Part shown: positions 36,379-44,809 of the stretch, piece by piece
Layout of the letters: every line of letters starts with the position of its first letter
Numbering within the stretch: position 1 is the stretch's first letter
DNA from: Acetobacteraceae bacterium UBA6159
GTDB lineage: Bacteria; Pseudomonadota; Alphaproteobacteria; Acetobacterales; Acetobacteraceae
Assembly: GCA_002422345.1 (NCBI GenBank)
Contig: DIUL01000168.1
Location: 35,455 to 99,454 of the forward strand
Direction of reading: 5' to 3'
DNA: 64,000 nucleotides
Made by a program: the position numbers and the translations under genes
Notes under the pieces: model-generated
Told to the model about the DNA's origin: nothing
Seen by the model: only the letters and a program-made list of their open reading frames with translations
The model's database searches: none

Positions 36379-36861
36379 TCAGCCCCGCGCGCGCATCAGG
36401 CGAGCCTTGTCGCGCTTCCAGTCGCGATCGGCGATGACGGCGCGCTTGTCCTGCTTCTTCCGGCCCTCACCGACCCCCAGCAGCACCTTCGCTCGGCCCT
36501 TTTCGTTGAAGTGGATGTCCAGCGGAACCAGCGTCGCCCCCTGGCGCGCCACCGCGCCCAGCAGGCTGTCGATCTGCTTCTGCTTGAGCAGGAGTTTGCG
36601 CGGCGCCCGAGGCTCGAACCGGGACAGCACGCCGCCCTGATATTCGGGGATATAGAGGTTGAAGATCCACATCTCCCCCTCCCGCTCCCCCGCCCACGCA
36701 TCCGTCAGAGTCGCTCGGCCGTGCCGCAGCGACTTTACCTCGGGGCCTTTCAGGACCAGCCCCGCCTCGACGGTTTCCTTGATCGCATAGTCGAACCGCG
36801 CCTTGCGGTTCTGCGCCGCGACGCCGTGGGAGATCAGGGACTTCTTCTTCGCTTCAGCCAT
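36379..36861 (-). CDS. smpB: SsrA-binding protein SmpB
   Basis: 160 residues from the ATG at 36861; earlier in-frame starts are non-homologous. Family motifs are NRKARFDYAIKETVEAGLVL, GPEVKSLRHGRATLTDA, and the C-terminal basic tail KRAVIADRDWKRDKARLMR. SmpB binds tmRNA and brings it to stalled ribosomes. It is near dapA and the lytic transglycosylase, a neighbourhood common in alphaproteobacteria. Confidence 0.97.
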   Translation of the reverse strand: MAEAKKKSLISHGVAAQNRKARFDYAIKETVEAGLVLKGPEVKSLRHGRATLTDAWAGEREGEMWIFNLYIPEYQGGVLSRFEPRAPRKLLLKQKQIDSLLGAVARQGATLVPLDIHFNEKGRAKVLLGVGEGRKKQDKRAVIADRDWKRDKARLMRARG

Positions 36862-37038
36862 AGCGGGAAAATAGGGGTTCGGCGGCCCGAATGCCATGGG
36901 GCTGCGAATCGGCGGCGCGTTCCTGTTCGCAGCGACACCGCCACCGGTCAGGGTGTTGCGCGGCCGAATCGGTTTTGGCATAGGGATCATGTGATACGTT
37001 TGTCATTTCGCCTGAACCGACAGGAGAAAATCCCCGGT

Positions 37039-37827
37039 ATGTTCCGTAGTGTTCTTGGCGCGACGATGGTCGGCATCCTGCTGACCGCCGCCCCCGCGCA
37101 GGCCGCCCTGGTCCGGCTCGACTTCACAGCGTCCCTCAGTTGGGGCGGCATGTCCGGCCCCTGGTCCGTCACGCCCAATTCGACCCGCATCATGGATTCG
37201 ACCGGCGTCACCGCCCCCGGACCGTTCGCCGCATCGGGCTATCTCGTGCTCGACACCGGGGCGCCCAGCGTCATCGGATTCCCGGGTTCGACCGGATACT
37301 GGTCATCGGATGTGCTCAACGAAGTGTCGGTGACGGTCGGCAGCAAGACCTTCGCCTGGACCAACGCCCCTGGCTACACGAACACCAAGTATGGCCTGAG
37401 CCTGACGAACGACGTGCCCGACTTCGTCCGGACTGGCAGCGCGAGCGGGCCCACCGGCGGCATCGATCGCCAAACCTACGCCGAAATCCAGGAGCAGCCG
37501 GTGCCTTACCTGGACACGACGTTGTTCTTGTCGACGTTCGGCTTCCAATTGAACGCGGCGGGGTTGATTTCATCCAACATCCTCGCGGACCAGACCTTCA
37601 ACTGGGACAGCATCCCGTTCAACGGAACCAACAGCATCCTGTCCCTGCAGGTGGAGGCCGAATATCTCGGCGGGCATGTCCTGGCGCAGAACCTGTCTGG
37701 CCATTTCACGGACATCAACCTGCATCAGGAAAGCACGTCCGTCCCCGAGCCTGGCACCCTCGCCCTGCTGCCCATGGCACTTGGCCTGCTGGGGGTCGCG
37801 GTTCGGTGGCGTAAGCCCCGGGCCTGA
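37039..37827 (+). CDS. PEP-CTERM sorted exoprotein
   Basis: 262 residues from the ATG at 37039, with AGGAGA upstream. A signal peptide (residues 1-22, ending AQA) is followed by a beta-rich domain without Cys. The C-terminus is a canonical PEP-CTERM: VPEPGT, then a hydrophobic helix (LALLPMALGLLGVAV) and a basic end (RWRKPRA). Such proteins are cut by exosortase and exported, often with exopolysaccharide. No exosortase gene is in view. The gene lies between smpB and dapA on the opposite strand to both. Confidence 0.88.
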   Translation: MFRSVLGATMVGILLTAAPAQAALVRLDFTASLSWGGMSGPWSVTPNSTRIMDSTGVTAPGPFAASGYLVLDTGAPSVIGFPGSTGYWSSDVLNEVSVTVGSKTFAWTNAPGYTNTKYGLSLTNDVPDFVRTGSASGPTGGIDRQTYAEIQEQPVPYLDTTLFLSTFGFQLNAAGLISSNILADQTFNWDSIPFNGTNSILSLQVEAEYLGGHVLAQNLSGHFTDINLHQESTSVPEPGTLALLPMALGLLGVAVRWRKPRA

Positions 37828-37835
37828 AACAGGAA

Positions 37836-37868
37836 ACGCCGCCTGGACCATCCCGGCCCAGGCGGCGT
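37836..37868. terminator. Bidirectional terminator between the PEP-CTERM gene and dapA
   Basis: A perfect 11-base stem, ACGCCGCCTGG and CCAGGCGGCGT, encloses an 11-base loop and starts nine bases after the PEP-CTERM stop. The convergent dapA stop is at 37895. Flanking pyrimidines are short (TCTTCGT), so release may be helped by other factors, but position and symmetry suit both genes. Confidence 0.7.
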
Positions 37869-37894
37869 CTTCGTGTCAGCCGACGCCGTTGGGA

Positions 37895-38770
37895 TCAGTT
37901 CAGCAGCCCGACAGCGGTCATCGCGGCCCGGACCCTTTCCTTGGTCGGCTCCATCACCGGCGCCAGCGGCAGGCGGCAGCGTTCGGTGCCCTTGCCCAAC
38001 AGAGAGGCCGCGTACTTCACCGGCCCCGGGCTGGTTTCCGAGAACAGCGCGTCGTGCAGCGGCGTCAGACGGTCCTGGATGGCGATCGCCTGCTTGATGC
38101 GGCCGTCAGCCCAGGCGTCGTGCATTTCCCGGCACAGGCGCGGCGCGACGTTCGCGGTCACGCTGATGCAGCCGTGGCCGCCGGCCGCCATGAAGGACAG
38201 GACGGTGCCGTCCTCGCCCGAGAGCTGGCAGAAATCCTCACCGATCGCCAGGCGCTGCTGGATCGGCCGGTTCAGCGGCGTGCAGTCCTTCACGCCGACG
38301 ATGTTCTTGTGCTTGGCCAGGCGCGCCATCGTCTCCACGCTCATGTCGACGATGCTGCGGCCGGGGATGTTGTAGATGAAGATGGGCAGGTCGACCGCAT
38401 CGGCGATCGCCTTGAAGTGGAGGTACAGCCCCTCCTGCGTCGGCTTGTTGTAGTACGGGGTGACGATCAGGGCCGCGTTGGCGCCGGATTCCTTGGCGTG
38501 GCGCGTCAGGCTGATCGCTTCTTCCGTGCTGTTCGATCCGCAGCCGGCCATGATGGGAACGCGGCCCTTGGCGACTTCGATCGCGATCTCGGTCACGCGA
38601 TGGTGTTCGGCGTGCGACAGCGTGGGGCTTTCGCCGGTGGTGCCGACCGGGATCAGGCCCTGGGTGCCTTCCTTGATCTGCCAGTCCACCATCTCGGCAT
38701 AGGCTTTTTCGTCGACCGACCCGTCTTCACGCATGGGGGTGATCAACGCGACGAGCGATCCCTTGAACAT
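37895..38770 (-). CDS. dapA: 4-hydroxy-tetrahydrodipicolinate synthase
   Basis: 291 residues from the ATG at 38770; the very long open frame upstream is antisense to the transglycosylase gene. All key residues are at E. coli-like positions: Thr44-Thr45 (PVGTTGES), Tyr133 (FIYNIPGR), Arg138 and the Schiff-base Lys161 (GVKDCT). It condenses pyruvate with aspartate semialdehyde at the entry to lysine and diaminopimelate synthesis. It is divergent from the lytic transglycosylase gene. Confidence 0.96.
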   Translation of the reverse strand: MFKGSLVALITPMREDGSVDEKAYAEMVDWQIKEGTQGLIPVGTTGESPTLSHAEHHRVTEIAIEVAKGRVPIMAGCGSNSTEEAISLTRHAKESGANAALIVTPYYNKPTQEGLYLHFKAIADAVDLPIFIYNIPGRSIVDMSVETMARLAKHKNIVGVKDCTPLNRPIQQRLAIGEDFCQLSGEDGTVLSFMAAGGHGCISVTANVAPRLCREMHDAWADGRIKQAIAIQDRLTPLHDALFSETSPGPVKYAASLLGKGTERCRLPLAPVMEPTKERVRAAMTAVGLLN

Positions 38771-38878
38771 GTCCCTCTCCCTATCTGGCCGGTCGGCCGG
38801 AGGATCAGTCCCCTTCGGCCCCGTTTGGGGCATACAGGCTAGGCGCGCGGGAGATGCATCGCAAGGCCATCCCTTGCT

Positions 38879-40924
38879 ATGAGAGTGGATATGTGGACCC
38901 CGATTCGCATCGCCCTGACCAGCCTGGCTCTCCTGAGCGGGCCGACCTCGTCCTGGGGGCAGTCGCACCCGCCTCGCATCAACGACCTGATCCGTGTCCC
39001 CGCGTCCAGTTCCGGCAACATCGCGCCCGGGAACGCGACCGGCAATCCAGGGGGCAACCCAATGGCGGCGGTCCGCGGCGATCGCTGGATCGAGGCGGAG
39101 CTTCAGGTCGCGCAGCACCCCGATCCGGTCGCCCGGAAGCTGGTCACCTATTACCGGTTGCTGTCGCCCGCCGGCGGATCGGTGGCCGAGATCGCGGAAT
39201 TTGTCGCGCGGAATCCCGATTGGCCGTCCCAACCGCTGCTGGAGCGACGGCGGCAGGAAGCCTTGGCCACCGAGACGGACGATCCGACGGTGGTCGCCCA
39301 ATGCACAACGGCGCCACCCACACAGGCCGCCGCCCTGCTGCGCTGCGCCACCGCTTTGGCCGATACCGGGCACGGATCGAATGCTGCCTCGGTCGCCCGC
39401 AACGCCTGGGTCGAGGTCATCACGGAACAGCCGCATGAGGCGCAGTTCCTCCGCCGCTGGGCCAGCGTGCCTTCCGCGGATGACGAATGGCAGCGGTTCC
39501 AGCGGTTGGCCTGGCGTGACCCGGCGGCGGCCGGCCGCCAACTCGTTCGCCTCGACCCCACCCGACGGAGCGTCGCCGAGGTCCAGTTGGCCCTGAAGCG
39601 GGACGACCCGACGGCGAATGCCCGGTTCAACACGCTGGCGGCGACCTGGCGCACGGATCCGGGAATGATGCTGGACCGCGCCCGCTTCCTCCGCCGCCAG
39701 AACCGCATGCCCGAGGCCGTGGCGCTGTGGCTGGAGGCCGGTGCCAGCGCGCAGAACGGCGCACCGACCCGGCTGGGGGATTTCTGGTCCGAGCGCCATC
39801 TGATGACCCGCCGCCTGATGCAGGAAGGCGCGCCCAAGGACGCCTACGCCCTGGTCGCGGCACATGGCCAGGGCGCGGTCGACGTCGTGCTGGAAGCCGA
39901 ATTCCTGGCCGGGTTCATCGCGTTGCGGATGGTGAAGGACCCTGCGCGGGCGGCGCCGCATTTCAGCAACCTCGACCGCACATCCAAGTCCGCGATCACC
40001 CAAGGGCGGGCACATTACTGGCTGGGCCGAGCCGCCGAGGCCGCCGGTCAGGACGGGACGCCGCATTATCAGCGGGCCGCGACCTGGGCCACGACCTTCT
40101 ACGGCCAGATGGCGGCCCTGCGCCTGGGTGAGGACCGCCCTACCCGCAACGCCCGCCTCCTCGATCAGCGCGATCCGACCTGGGACCAGGAGATGGTACT
40201 GGGCTATGGCGGGCGGGAGGTCGTGCGTGCCGCTGCCTGGCTGATCGCCTGGGGAGAGGCACCGCGGGCGCGGGCCTTCCTGTTGCGGATGGATGACCTG
40301 GCGCCGGTTGCCGCCGACCGTTCGTTGACCGCCGCCTTCGCCCTGCGGGTCGGGCTGCCGGACACGGCCGTGTTCGTCGCCCGCCGGGTTGGCCGCGATG
40401 GCGGGATGCTGACCCAGGCCGGCTGGCCCATGCCCTTCGAGCCTCCGGCGGACTTCGATGCCGCGGTTGCCCTGGGGATCATGCGGCAGGAGAGCAGCTT
40501 CGACCTTGGCGCCGTGAGCACGTCCGGCGCGCGGGGCCTGATGCAGTTGATGCCCTTCACCGCCCGGGACGTGGCCAAGAAGCTGGGCATCCCGACATCC
40601 CTGCCAGCCCTGACCCTGGATACCGGGCACAATATGCGGCTGGGGACCACCTATCTGGCAGACATGCTGACCCGATTCGGCGGCAGCCTGCCTCTGGCGG
40701 TCGCGGCCTATAATGCGGGGCCGAGCCGGGTGGATCGGTGGCTGGCGGATAATGGAGACCCGCGGATGGGTGACCCCGCGATGATCGATTGGATCGAACG
40801 GATTCCTTACAACGAGACCCGGAACTACGTGCAGCGGGTGCTGGAAAACGTGGTGGTCTACCGCGCCAAGCGGGGCGACCCGACCGAGACCCTGTCGCTG
40901 GATTGGGCCGACATTCGCCGCTGA
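38879..40924 (+). CDS. slt: Soluble lytic murein transglycosylase
   Basis: 681 residues from the ATG at 38879; an ATG at 38891 is equally plausible. A signal peptide spans the first ~28 residues (ending SWGQ). Residues ~60-510 form a helical repeat superhelix as in Slt70. Residues ~525-665 are the catalytic SLT domain, with the acid/base Glu538 in IMRQESSF, then GARGLMQLMP, and AYNAGPSRVDRW. It cleaves peptidoglycan to 1,6-anhydro products in the periplasm. Divergent from dapA. Confidence 0.93.
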   Translation: MRVDMWTPIRIALTSLALLSGPTSSWGQSHPPRINDLIRVPASSSGNIAPGNATGNPGGNPMAAVRGDRWIEAELQVAQHPDPVARKLVTYYRLLSPAGGSVAEIAEFVARNPDWPSQPLLERRRQEALATETDDPTVVAQCTTAPPTQAAALLRCATALADTGHGSNAASVARNAWVEVITEQPHEAQFLRRWASVPSADDEWQRFQRLAWRDPAAAGRQLVRLDPTRRSVAEVQLALKRDDPTANARFNTLAATWRTDPGMMLDRARFLRRQNRMPEAVALWLEAGASAQNGAPTRLGDFWSERHLMTRRLMQEGAPKDAYALVAAHGQGAVDVVLEAEFLAGFIALRMVKDPARAAPHFSNLDRTSKSAITQGRAHYWLGRAAEAAGQDGTPHYQRAATWATTFYGQMAALRLGEDRPTRNARLLDQRDPTWDQEMVLGYGGREVVRAAAWLIAWGEAPRARAFLLRMDDLAPVAADRSLTAAFALRVGLPDTAVFVARRVGRDGGMLTQAGWPMPFEPPADFDAAVALGIMRQESSFDLGAVSTSGARGLMQLMPFTARDVAKKLGIPTSLPALTLDTGHNMRLGTTYLADMLTRFGGSLPLAVAAYNAGPSRVDRWLADNGDPRMGDPAMIDWIERIPYNETRNYVQRVLENVVVYRAKRGDPTETLSLDWADIRR

Positions 40925-41212
40925 TGATTCCGTAGGCAGAGGGGCCTGCCCGGAATCGTGGCACGCTATCCAACCCTCTGCCGGAATTCTGCACAGGGCC
41001 CCTCCCATGGGTTCGGCCGCCTTCCCGCCATATCCGACCCAAGCCGCTCGGCCACGCGATATTGCGTGGATCGGCGAGGAAGTCGGCATTCCATTGCGCC
41101 ACGGCGCCCGCGCCCGACATATCGGTTGCGTTCCCGCGGTTCCGCCTGATCGGTGGGGTCCCCGGCACGGCGCTTGCTTGTTCATGCTGCGACGCAACAT
41201 GAGACAGGTGCC

Positions 41213-41788
41213 GTGCGGGTTCTGCTGGCCGATGATGATGCCGAACGGGCAGGAGCGGTGGCACAGGTGCTGGCTGCCGATCCGGGTCTGACGGTCCTCC
41301 ACCTCGACCCCGCCATGTCGCTGGCCGATGCTGTCGCCACCCTGGCCCCCGATATCGTGCTGGTCGACATGGCTCGCCCCGACCGCGACGCGCTGGAAGG
41401 CATCCGCCAGGTCACCGCACAGGCTCCCCGCCCCATCGTCCTGTTCGTCGACCAGGACGATCCCGCCTTCATGGAGGAAGCGATCGGGGCCGGCGTCTCC
41501 TCATACAATGTCATGGGCCTGCCACCGCCCGACGTGAAGCCGATCCTTCGGGCCGCCATCGCCCTGTTCCAGCAGCATGAGCAGTCCCGGGTCCGCCTGC
41601 GCGCGGCCGAGGATAAGCTGCGGGAACGGGCCACGATCGACCGGGCGAAAGCGATCCTGATCAAGGTACGGCGCATCAACGAACCCGAGGCGTATCGCTG
41701 GCTGCGCCGACAGGCCATGACCCGCAGCCGGCGTATCGTTGATATCGCGGAGGAAATCGTGCGCGCGCATGAAGGACAGCCGGCGTGA
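41213..41788 (+). CDS. nasT: NasT-type response regulator with ANTAR domain
   Basis: 191 residues from a GTG at 41213, chosen because the receiver domain starts there (RVLLADDDAERA). The phosphorylatable Asp is Asp52 in DIVLVDMARPD. Residues ~125-187 are a coiled coil leading into an ANTAR RNA-binding domain (ERATIDRAKAILIKVRRINE, then AYRWLRRQAM). NasT-like proteins bind hairpins in nitrate-assimilation leader RNAs and allow transcription past a terminator. The stop overlaps the nasS start in GTGA. The 288 bases between the transglycosylase gene and this one hold nothing I can assign. Confidence 0.88.
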   Translation: MRVLLADDDAERAGAVAQVLAADPGLTVLHLDPAMSLADAVATLAPDIVLVDMARPDRDALEGIRQVTAQAPRPIVLFVDQDDPAFMEEAIGAGVSSYNVMGLPPPDVKPILRAAIALFQQHEQSRVRLRAAEDKLRERATIDRAKAILIKVRRINEPEAYRWLRRQAMTRSRRIVDIAEEIVRAHEGQPA

Positions 41789-42849
41789 CCACGCCCATTC
41801 GCATTGGAATCCTGCGGCTGGCCGACAGCGCCCCTGTCGTCGTAGCGGCAACCCGCGGCATCTTCGCCGACCTGGGTATCGAGGCACAGGTCTCGGTCGA
41901 ACCGTCCTGGGCGAATATCGCCGACAAGCTGGCCTACGGGCTGATGGACGCGGCGGTCCTGCTGCCTCCGCTCGTGCTCGCCTCGGCCATGGGGCTGCGC
42001 GGCGCGCCGGCCCCGGTCATCGTGCCGATGGGCCTGACCCAGGGCGGCAACCGCATCGTGTTCGGCATGGATACCGGCCTGGTCCGCGGAACCAGCGCCC
42101 CGCATCTGCTGGGCTGGCTTCGCGCCCAACCCACGCCACCCCGGCTCGCGGTCGTGCATCGCTACTCCACCCACAACCTGCTGCTGCGATACTGGCTCGC
42201 GCTGGCCGGGGCCGACCCCGACCGCGATGTCGAGACCGTGGTGATGCCACCCACCGACGTGGTGCAGGCGCTGGCCGAAGGCCGCATCAGCGGATTTTGC
42301 GCCGGCCCGCCCTGGGGGGAGGTGGCGGAGCAGCAGGGGGCCGGGCGGATCGTGACCAGCACGTCCTCCGTCTGGCCGTCCCATCCCGAGAAGTGCCTGG
42401 CGGTCAATACGACGTGGGCCAACGCGGAACCGGACGCCCTGCACCGGCTGATCAAGGCCCTGCTGCGCTCCCTGCGCCTGTGCGACGACCCGGCCGAGGC
42501 TCCCGCCATCGCCAGGGACCTTGCGGCCCCGGCTTGGCTTGATCTCCCGCTGGAGGCCACCCGCCTGGTCCTGCCGGATGGATCGGTCGGCGAACGCATC
42601 CGCTTCCATGCCGGAGAGGTTTGGTATCCCGCCCGTGCCCATGCGCTGTGGTTCCTCGGGCAGATGCAGCGGTGGGACTGGATCCCGCCCGAGGTCGATA
42701 TCGAACAGGTGGCCCGCCAGGTCTATCGCGCCGACCTGCTGGCCCGCGCGGTCGAGGAAGAAGGTCTGTACAAGGCGAAATGCATCCCCAGGCTGGAGGG
42801 ATCGGCCCTTCTGCCTATGCCGGGGGACAACGCCTTTACGCCCGGCTGA
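41785..42849 (+). CDS. nasS: NasS-type nitrate/nitrite sensor protein
   Basis: 354 residues from a GTG overlapping the nasT stop. It is homologous to periplasmic NrtA/CmpA nitrate-binding proteins but has no signal peptide, as expected for cytoplasmic NasS, which binds nitrate and releases NasT. Landmarks are LRLADSAPVVVAATRGIF near the start, EPSWANIADKLAYGLMDAA, and MPPTDVVQALAEGRISGFCAGPPW (two segments). The regulated nitrate-reductase or transporter genes are not in the window. Confidence 0.88.
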   Translation: MTTPIRIGILRLADSAPVVVAATRGIFADLGIEAQVSVEPSWANIADKLAYGLMDAAVLLPPLVLASAMGLRGAPAPVIVPMGLTQGGNRIVFGMDTGLVRGTSAPHLLGWLRAQPTPPRLAVVHRYSTHNLLLRYWLALAGADPDRDVETVVMPPTDVVQALAEGRISGFCAGPPWGEVAEQQGAGRIVTSTSSVWPSHPEKCLAVNTTWANAEPDALHRLIKALLRSLRLCDDPAEAPAIARDLAAPAWLDLPLEATRLVLPDGSVGERIRFHAGEVWYPARAHALWFLGQMQRWDWIPPEVDIEQVARQVYRADLLARAVEEEGLYKAKCIPRLEGSALLPMPGDNAFTPG

Positions 42850-42899
42850 GTGCCATTTGATCGCATGCTCCACGGCCTGGGACGTGTACTGACGGTGCT

Positions 42900-43433
42900 C
42901 TACGCCACCATCCCGCCGCCAGGCGCCGGATGGACCCACAGATCGGCCACGAAGTCCCGCACCGCGACCTGCCCTTCGGGCACCGCGCCGAGCCGTTCCG
43001 CGACGCGGGCGGATGGGCGGTTTGCGGGGGCGATGAAGCTGACAAGTCGCGGCAGGCCGGCCTGTTCAAAGGCCCAGTCGCGCGCCGTCCGCGCCGCCTC
43101 GGTCGCCAGCCCGCGTCCCCAGGCGGCCGGCGCGATGCCCCAGGCGAGTTCTGGGGCCGGCCAGTCCGCGGGGTGCAGGATGCCAACCCGGCCGATGAAA
43201 GCGCCCCCTGCCTCCACCGCGAACAGGCCGTAGCCCCGCAATCCCCACTGGCCCAACGCCGTCTCCATGAGCGCCCAGGTCTGATCCCGGGACAGCAGGG
43301 CGCCGCCGCCCAGATGCCGCCGGAACACCGGGTCGGCGTTCATGGCCGCGAAGGCATCAAGGTCAGCGGCCCGGAACGCGCGGAGGATCAGGTTGGGCGT
43401 CCGCAGCGTCGGGATTTCGATGATCGTGCTCAT
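42900..43433 (-). CDS. GNAT family N-acetyltransferase, RimJ/RimL type
   Basis: 177 residues. The N-terminus LRTPNLILRAFRAADLDAF and the acetyl-CoA loop AAWGRGLATEAARTARDWAF, followed by RLVSFIAPANRPSARVAERLG, are typical of the RimJ/RimL branch, which acetylates protein N-termini or small amines. The target is unknown. Convergent with nasS; a single-gene unit. Confidence 0.85.
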   Translation of the reverse strand: MSTIIEIPTLRTPNLILRAFRAADLDAFAAMNADPVFRRHLGGGALLSRDQTWALMETALGQWGLRGYGLFAVEAGGAFIGRVGILHPADWPAPELAWGIAPAAWGRGLATEAARTARDWAFEQAGLPRLVSFIAPANRPSARVAERLGAVPEGQVAVRDFVADLWVHPAPGGGMVA

Positions 43434-43572
43434 GGTCTGGTTCCTTCCTCCATCGACCGGCCGGTCCGTTGGACAGGACGCCGCCGCCCTCTATGCTTTG
43501 TCCCCTCACCACCGACCGCCCAGGGGATCGAGCACCCGGGAGGCCGACGCCCAGGGACGGAGAAACGCCAGA

Positions 43573-44547
43573 ATGACAAACGCATCACCCACCACCCTCG
43601 GCCGCTGGGACGCCGGCGCCCCGCCGATCCGCTGCCCCGACCCCGACATCATCATCCACGACCGCCGCTTCGCCCATATCGCCCTGGGCAATGCCCATAT
43701 CGAGCGGATCGCGACCGGATTCCGCTTCACCGAGGGACCGGTCTGGTTCGGCGACGGCCGCTACCTCCTGTTCAGCGACATCCCCGACGACAGGATCTAC
43801 CGCTGGGACGAAACCACCGGCGGGATCAGCGTGTTCCGCGAACCCTCCCACTATACCAACGGCAACACCCGGGACCGTCAGGGCCGCCTGATCAGTTGCG
43901 AGCACGACACCCAGCGGGTCACCCGCACGGAGTATGACGGCACGATCACCGTCCTGGCCGACAGTTGGGAGGGCCAGAAGTTCACCGCCCCCAACGACGT
44001 CGTCGTCAAATCCGACGGCACCGTCTGGTTCACCGACAACGGGGCCGGGACCCGCGGCAACTACCTCGGCCACAAGGACACCCAGCATCACCCGTTCCGG
44101 GTCTACCGCCTCGACCCCGCCACCGGCGCCCTCTCCATCGTGGTGGACACCCAGGCTCGGCCGAACGGGCTGGCGTTCTCCCCTGACGAGTCCCGCCTGT
44201 ATGTCGTCGACACGCCCGGCACCGGGGTCCGCTCCACCTATGTCTACGACGTGGTGGACAATGGGACGAAGACCGCCAATGGCCGGGTCTTCTTCGACGG
44301 CCCCGGCTGGGCGGACGGCATCCGCGTCGATACCGAGGGCAATGTCTGGGGCGGCATGTCCGGCGGCCCGGGCCAGGACGGGGTCGCCGTCTTCGCCCCC
44401 GACGGCACCCTGATCGGCCAGATCCTGCTGCCCGAACGCTGCGCCAACCTCTGCTTCGGCGGGAAGAAGCGGAACCGCCTGTTCATGGCCGGCAGCCAGT
44501 CCATCTACGCCCTGTATGTCGAGGCCCAGGGCATGGCCGGCGGCTGA
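43573..44547 (+). CDS. SMP-30/gluconolactonase family protein
   Basis: 324 residues from the ATG at 43573. This six-bladed beta-propeller lactonase has metal-site residues in FTEGPVWFGDGRYL (Glu), APNDVVV (Asn) and LYVVDTPG (Asp). The family hydrolyses sugar lactones such as gluconolactone or xylonolactone. No sugar dehydrogenase is adjacent. No signal peptide is seen, so it is likely cytoplasmic. Confidence 0.88.
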   Translation: MTNASPTTLGRWDAGAPPIRCPDPDIIIHDRRFAHIALGNAHIERIATGFRFTEGPVWFGDGRYLLFSDIPDDRIYRWDETTGGISVFREPSHYTNGNTRDRQGRLISCEHDTQRVTRTEYDGTITVLADSWEGQKFTAPNDVVVKSDGTVWFTDNGAGTRGNYLGHKDTQHHPFRVYRLDPATGALSIVVDTQARPNGLAFSPDESRLYVVDTPGTGVRSTYVYDVVDNGTKTANGRVFFDGPGWADGIRVDTEGNVWGGMSGGPGQDGVAVFAPDGTLIGQILLPERCANLCFGGKKRNRLFMAGSQSIYALYVEAQGMAGG

Positions 44548-44592
44548 CACGGCCCGGGGGCGATCGGACTGTCGCACCCCTTCCCTATCGTC

Positions 44593-44615
44593 ATGGACGG
44601 GCTCGACCCGTCCAT
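44593..44615. repeat. REP-like palindrome (ATGGACGGG type)
   Basis: ATGGACGGG and CCCGTCCAT form a perfect nine-base stem with a five-base loop in the gap before hrpB. It belongs to the same dispersed type as those at 44675, 53694 and 60577: a GC stem around CTCGA or CCTTA, flanked by CGTC and GACG remnants. Confidence 0.6.
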
Positions 44616-44674
44616 CGCCGGGGATCGGAACGGCCGGCATTTAGTAGGATTGCCACCGACAGCCCGCCTGGCGA

Positions 44675-44695
44675 TGGCCGGGTCGAGCCCGGCCA
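44675..44695. repeat. REP-like palindrome (TGGCCGGG type)
   Basis: TGGCCGGG and CCCGGCCA pair perfectly around TCGAG. It sits 60 bases from a related palindrome in opposite phase, so the two could form a paired (BIME-like) unit in the 262-base gap between the lactonase gene and hrpB. The rest of that gap shows no gene. Confidence 0.6.
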
Positions 44696-44809
44696 GGACG
44701 AAAACGGACCGGGTGCGGTCGCCCTGGGGCGGTCCGTGCCTTCCGCCCCTTCGGCGCCACCGCTCCGCCCACGCCCTTTGCCTACCCTCGCAACCCAAGG
44801 TCCATCCCC

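Noticed and set aside
35365..37038. Upstream extension of the PEP-CTERM reading frame
   Set aside because: It is antisense to the ferredoxin-NADP reductase and smpB; a signal peptide and ribosome-binding site place the start at 37039.
38771..41302. Very long minus-strand open frame continuous with dapA
   Set aside because: It is antisense to the lytic transglycosylase gene over its whole length, rich in Gly/Arg/Pro/Gln as shadows are, and dapA homology begins at 38770.
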